This document shows positions 24,103 to 27,579 of a stretch of 27,579 nt of DNA, in pieces. Source of the DNA: an uncultured Moheibacter sp. GTDB lineage: Bacteria; Bacteroidota; Bacteroidia; Flavobacteriales; Weeksellaceae. How positions within the stretch are numbered: position 1 is the first letter of the stretch; each line of letters starts with the position of its first letter. Both the position numbers and the translations under genes were made by a program. The notes beneath the pieces are model-generated. The model made no database searches. It had not been told where the DNA came from and saw nothing but the letters and a program-made list of their open reading frames with translations. The stretch is taken from assembly GCA_937875605.1 (NCBI GenBank), contig CALLXZ010000193.1:1-27579 (forward strand). The letters are read 5' to 3'.

Positions 24103-25275
24103 ATGATGATAAAGAAGATTTCGATTGGATGCTTGATGCTGACCTCAGCATTTGCATTTGCTCAAAATGAGCCTAATCCTGTTTTGACCGGTGCGCCTTT
24201 TTTAAGAGTATCACCTGATGCACGGGCAGGTGCCTTGGGAGATATGGGAGCAGCAACCTCAGCAGACGCATTTTCACAATACTGGAACCCAGCTAAATAC
24301 GCCTTTAGTAAAAGCTATTCAGGCGTGGCGGTTTCTTATACACCTTATATGAGTAGCATCACAGATGATGTATTTTTATTAAATGCTTCCTTTTATACCT
24401 TTTTAGGACAGGAAGAAAGAAGTACGCTTTCTGCCAGTTTGTATTATTTTAACATTGGAGAAATTGATTTGACCGAACTAGTAGGAACGCAGATTGTTAA
24501 TACAGGTATGGCAAAGCCAAATGAATTTGCATTTGATTTGTCCTACGGATTAAGATTGACCGATAATTATAGTATGGCGGTTACGGGACGTTTCATTCGT
24601 TCCGATTTATTCAATAACATTGATGACGGAACCGTTCAGCCTGCAAATACTTTTGCGGTAGATGTTTCCGGTTTTTACCAAACCCCAAGACATAGTTTTA
24701 GTAATTTCGAAGGACGAGCAAGAGCTGGTTTCAATATTAGCAATATCGGTCCAAAATTGGATTATTCCAATTCAGATGATAATGCCGCTTATTTACCTAC
24801 GAATTTGAGAGTGGGTGCAGGATATGATTTCATTTTGGATGAATACAACACCGTAGCGGTTACGTTGGAAACCAATAAACTTTTAGTTCCAACACCTGAT
24901 TATGAAATAGATGAAGATGGGAGGCAAATTCCACTGGGTATTCCGAACAAAGGAGTTGTAGCCGGAATGTTTAGTTCCTTTGGAGATGCACCGGGAGGAT
25001 TTTCGGAAGAACTAAAGGAATTTAATTGGGCGGCTTCAGCTGAATATTCCTATAACGATGTGCTTTTTGTGCGTGCAGGTTATTTTAATGAAAGCGCCAT
25101 GAAAGGTGACCGTAAGCACATTACCTTAGGAGCCGGTTTGAAATATAACGCTTTTGGATTGGATTTTTCTTATTTACTCCCAATTTCCGATACCAACAAT
25201 GCATTGGAAAACACACTTCGTTTCGCTCTTACATGGGAGTTTGGAGGGGAAACAAACAATAATTATGATTATTAA
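24103..25275 (+). CDS. porV: type IX secretion system outer-membrane protein PorV (LptO)
   Basis: PorV is an outer-membrane beta-barrel of the FadL-like kind that shuttles T9SS cargo from the translocon to the PorU sortase complex. A Sec signal ends at AFAFAQ (residues 16-21). The mature start, PFLRVSPDARAGALGDMGAA, is the PorV family signature, followed by a WNPAKYAF motif and alternating hydrophobic strands to a terminal aromatic segment (TLRFALTWEFGG). The length of 390 residues is normal. Two ATGs stand in tandem (24103 and 24106), and either could be used. It is the second gene of porU-porV, closed by a terminator. Confidence 0.95.
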   Translation: MMIKKISIGCLMLTSAFAFAQNEPNPVLTGAPFLRVSPDARAGALGDMGAATSADAFSQYWNPAKYAFSKSYSGVAVSYTPYMSSITDDVFLLNASFYTFLGQEERSTLSASLYYFNIGEIDLTELVGTQIVNTGMAKPNEFAFDLSYGLRLTDNYSMAVTGRFIRSDLFNNIDDGTVQPANTFAVDVSGFYQTPRHSFSNFEGRARAGFNISNIGPKLDYSNSDDNAAYLPTNLRVGAGYDFILDEYNTVAVTLETNKLLVPTPDYEIDEDGRQIPLGIPNKGVVAGMFSSFGDAPGGFSEELKEFNWAASAEYSYNDVLFVRAGYFNESAMKGDRKHITLGAGLKYNAFGLDFSYLLPISDTNNALENTLRFALTWEFGGETNNNYDY

Positions 25276-25295
25276 TTTCTGTTATATTTAATTAT

Positions 25296-25333
25296 AAAAT
25301 GCCTGAATGAGTCAAATTATTTAGGCATTTTTT
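25296..25333 (+). terminator. intrinsic terminator of porU-porV
   Basis: AAAATGCCT (25296-25304) pairs with AGGCATTTT (25323-25331), with an inner extension GAAT/ATTT (one G-T pair), then a short T run. It lies 21 bases after the porV stop codon. Confidence 0.75.
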
Positions 25334-25355
25334 ATAAAGTTTTGGTCTTTTTTAG

Positions 25356-25389
25356 GTAACACTCAGTTAACCTTCGGTACGTAATTTTG
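25356..25389 (+). promoter_or_regulatory. candidate Pho box plus -7 promoter of the pst operon
   Basis: GTAACA (25356-25361) and TTAACC (25367-25372) form a direct repeat of 11-base period, followed after 9 bases by TAATTTTG (25382-25389). The words TAACACTCA and GTAATTTTGC are identical to those upstream of the Na/Pi gene (5471-5505). No TTG occupies -33. The -7 box ends 5 bases before the pstS ATG, so the mRNA may be leaderless. Confidence 0.55.
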
Positions 25390-25394
25390 CCGAG

Positions 25395-26306
25395 ATGAAA
25401 AGAGACGTTAGGCGAATCATTTCCAATTTTCTTCCCTTTCTGCTTTTTATAGTAGGAGGGATCGTGATTTTCGAAGCATGTTTTTCGGGAGAAAGTAAAT
25501 ACGAAGCGATTCGTATAAAAGGATCAGATTCCGAAGTAAACTTAGTTCAGGTATTGGCAGAAAATTTTATGGATCAGGATAGTCTGACTTCCATAGGAGT
25601 TACCGGAGGAGGTTCCGGAGCCGGAATTTCTGCTCTTATCAATGGGAAAACCGATTTAGCAAATTCCTCCCGGGAAATTACGGAAGAAGAACTTTTTTAT
25701 GCCGAGAAACGCAAAATCGATCCATATCCTATCATTTTTGCACTCGATGCGCTTGCGATAATTATCAACGAAAATAATCCGGTCGATAGTTTAACTATTT
25801 CGCAATTAAGCCAGATTTATAGTGGAAAAGTTTCTAACTGGAAGGAATTTGGTGGAAATGATGAAGCAATTACACTTTACGGTCGTCAAAGCAGTTCCGG
25901 TACTTTTATGTATTTTAGGGAAAGTATCGTAAAAGACGAATACAGTCAGTCTATGATTGGGATGAGCGGGACGGCTCAGATCGTAGATGCTATCCGAACC
26001 GACAAAAAAGGAGTTGGATATGTAAGTTCGGGCTATCTGAATGAAAATGTGCTTCGAAATCTGAAAGTTATAAAAATTAAAAAAGACCAAAATACTCCGG
26101 CTTATACGCCGACGGTAGTTGAGAATATCACATCAGGTCACTATCCTATCACACGTCCGCTTTATCAATATGCCAATGGTAAACCAAAAGGAAAATTGCT
26201 GGAATATCTACTCTATCAATTCAGTCCCGAGGGTTCTGAAATCATACAATCCAACGGTTTTTATTCGATTGATACGGAAAAAATAAAAGCAGAACTTACA
26301 AAATGA
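25395..26306 (+). CDS. pstS: phosphate ABC transporter substrate-binding protein PstS
   Basis: This is the phosphate-capturing component of the high-affinity Pst system. It has a hydrophobic N-terminal segment (12-27) ending in FEAC; Cys29 could be lipidated although the lipobox is weak, so it is either a lipoprotein or membrane-anchored in the periplasm. Phosphate-binding landmarks are KGSDSE (42-47), GGGSGAG (71-77), SSREIT (91-96) and GRQSSSGT (163-170), matching the PstS pattern. The length of 303 residues is normal. It heads pstS-pstC-pstA with overlapping genes. The start codon lies only 5 bases from the -7 box and no better downstream start exists without destroying the signal segment. 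Confidence 0.93.
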   Translation: MKRDVRRIISNFLPFLLFIVGGIVIFEACFSGESKYEAIRIKGSDSEVNLVQVLAENFMDQDSLTSIGVTGGGSGAGISALINGKTDLANSSREITEEELFYAEKRKIDPYPIIFALDALAIIINENNPVDSLTISQLSQIYSGKVSNWKEFGGNDEAITLYGRQSSSGTFMYFRESIVKDEYSQSMIGMSGTAQIVDAIRTDKKGVGYVSSGYLNENVLRNLKVIKIKKDQNTPAYTPTVVENITSGHYPITRPLYQYANGKPKGKLLEYLLYQFSPEGSEIIQSNGFYSIDTEKIKAELTK

Positions 26307-27184
26307 TGAATTTGCGCTATTTTAACGATCGCCTGATGAAATGGATATTTGCATTATCCGGAGCTTTCATCATGTTGATTCTCGTCGGGATTTTGTATTT
26401 GCTTTTTGCCAATGGTTTTAAGGCATTTGCTCATATTCCGTTTTCCTCTTTTTTCTCTACGAATTGGAATCCATCTGCTTATGGAGATGCTTCTTATGGC
26501 GTATTACAATTATTATGGAGTTCGGTTCTGGTAACGATAGGTGCTATGGTGATTGCTGTTCCGTTGGGGATTGGGGCAGCTGCTTATTTATCTGAAATTG
26601 CTTCGCCAACTGTTCGAAATATCGTAAAACCCATCATCGAAATATTAGCCGGAATTCCTTCCGTAACCATCGGTTTCATCGGGATTGTATTAATTGGTCC
26701 GGCAATAGCTGAAACATTTAATTTAAACAATGGATTCAATGCTTTAAATGGTTCTATTTTATTGGCTTTTATGGCATTGCCAACTGTAATCAGTGTTTCA
26801 GAAGAAGCCTTGCGTTCCGTTCCGCTTTCTTTCAGGGAAGGAGCGTATGCGTTGGGTGGAAACAAATGGTCAACTTTGATTCGTGTCGTTCTTCCGGCAG
26901 CAGGTTCGGGAATTATCGCTGCTTGTATTTTGGGATTTGGACGTGCGATTGGTGAAACGATGACGGTTTTGATGGTAACGGGGAATGCAACGGCTATGCC
27001 GCACGGATATTTTGATCCCGTTCGGACTTTGACGGCTACGATTGCTATCGAATTAGGAGAGGTTCCGTATGATTCTCCACACTATTATAGTTTGTTCGTT
27101 TTGGGAATGATGCTGTTTATCATCAGTTTATTGATCAACTTCCTTTCCGAATGGGTAGCATCTAAATACAGATACAAAATCTAA
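26303..27184 (+). CDS. pstC: phosphate ABC transporter permease PstC
   Basis: This is one of two inner-membrane channel subunits of the Pst importer. It is a 293-residue protein with about six hydrophobic segments, starting near residue 13. The cytoplasmic loop that contacts the ATPase (EAA loop) is visible as SFREGAYALGGNKWSTLIRV, ending in VVLPAAGSGII. It overlaps pstS by 4 bases (ATGA) and a second in-frame ATG follows directly. Order and overlap with pstS and pstA support the name. Confidence 0.94.
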   Translation: MMNLRYFNDRLMKWIFALSGAFIMLILVGILYLLFANGFKAFAHIPFSSFFSTNWNPSAYGDASYGVLQLLWSSVLVTIGAMVIAVPLGIGAAAYLSEIASPTVRNIVKPIIEILAGIPSVTIGFIGIVLIGPAIAETFNLNNGFNALNGSILLAFMALPTVISVSEEALRSVPLSFREGAYALGGNKWSTLIRVVLPAAGSGIIAACILGFGRAIGETMTVLMVTGNATAMPHGYFDPVRTLTATIAIELGEVPYDSPHYYSLFVLGMMLFIISLLINFLSEWVASKYRYKI

Positions 27185-27579
27185 TGAGCGCATTAAGTCA
27201 GAATAAAATAAAGGAGTTTATAGGATTGCGGTTTTTAGGATTCTGTACGATCATCGTATTGGCTTTTATTTTCATCGTATTAATTGATATTGTATGGAAA
27301 GGAGCTGGCGTGATGAGTTGGGATTTTATATTTGGAATTCCGAGAAAAGGGATGACCGAAGGCGGGATTTATCCGGCAATAGCCGGAACAACGATGGTTA
27401 CCATCATTACGGCGATTTTCAGTATTCCGGTGGGTGTTGCAACAGCGATTTATCTGAATGAATATGCCTCTGATAACTGGATGACCAAAGCACTTCGGGC
27501 TTCCATCCGAAATCTGGCAGGAGTTCCATCCATCATTTACGGTTTATTTGGGGTGGCTTTATTTGTAGAAGCGATGAAT
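27184..27579 (+). CDS. pstA: phosphate ABC transporter permease PstA, truncated by window end
   Basis: This is the second Pst channel subunit, translated by hand from the ATG at 27184-27186, which overlaps the pstC stop by one base (TAATG). The first 132 residues are present: a first membrane segment (residues 17-37), then GGIYPAIAGTTMVTII, GVATAIYLNEYA and LAGVPSIIYGLFGVALF, all typical of PstA. The frame is open to the window edge. pstB and phoU probably follow outside the window, by analogy with other pst operons. Confidence 0.92.
   Translation, partial: MSALSQNKIKEFIGLRFLGFCTIIVLAFIFIVLIDIVWKGAGVMSWDFIFGIPRKGMTEGGIYPAIAGTTMVTIITAIFSIPVGVATAIYLNEYASDNWMTKALRASIRNLAGVPSIIYGLFGVALFVEAMN

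Overview
The window looks like a chromosomal piece of a low-GC member of the Bacteroidota, class Flavobacteriia. It carries a gldJ / porU-porV locus of the type IX secretion (T9SS) and gliding apparatus, an SDR-type L-threonine dehydrogenase, a DUF3857 protein, and many promoters of the Bacteroidota form TAnnTTTG. The genus cannot be fixed by eye; a Weeksellaceae- or Flavobacteriaceae-like organism is plausible. No tRNA, rRNA, CRISPR array, insertion sequence or prophage is visible. Coding density is very high and no gene-free stretch exceeds about 220 bases.

Layout. 1-2018 (-): a secreted M13 zinc metallopeptidase, cut at its stop codon by the window edge. 2238-3185 (+): threonine dehydrogenase, closed by a near-perfect palindrome. 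3276-5427 (+): a tight three-gene cassette of an AmgK-like sugar kinase, a stand-alone RapZ C-terminal domain and a MurU-like nucleotidyltransferase, probably amino-sugar or peptidoglycan salvage. 5527-7167 (+): a Na/phosphate cotransporter with a PhoU domain. 7217-8197 (+): an orphan LuxE-like acyl-protein synthetase. 12769-8194 (-): an envelope-glycan run of GT4, GT2, a KdkA/InaA-type kinase and a DUF3857 exported protein. 12835-16328 (+): another glycosyltransferase, TsaC/Sua5, CCA-adding enzyme and a pRiA4b ORF-3-like acidic protein. 16909-16373 (-): a small exported protein that looks like a dead DUF922 protease. 18250-16955 (-): MurF. 20062-18323 (-): GldJ. 20221-25275 (+): PorU and PorV. 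25395-27579 (+): pstS-pstC-pstA, cut by the window end.

How the parts connect. Most of the window serves the cell envelope: peptidoglycan building (MurF) and probable recycling (kinase/MurU cassette), lipopolysaccharide-type glycan assembly (glycosyltransferases, KdkA-like kinase), and T9SS export and maturation (GldJ, PorU, PorV). A second theme is phosphate supply, by the low-affinity Na/Pi carrier and the high-affinity Pst ABC system.

The most interesting signal is regulatory. The two phosphate transporters, 20 kb apart, have upstream regions that share the same arrangement: a pair of TTAACA-like hexamers 11 bases apart, followed about 10 bases later by an identical ten-base -7 region. 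This is a candidate flavobacterial Pho box. Other points are the unusual kinase / RapZ-C / MurU cassette, several promoters whose -7 box ends only 4-5 bases before the start codon (probable leaderless mRNAs), and two exported proteins that keep an enzyme fold but have lost catalytic residues.
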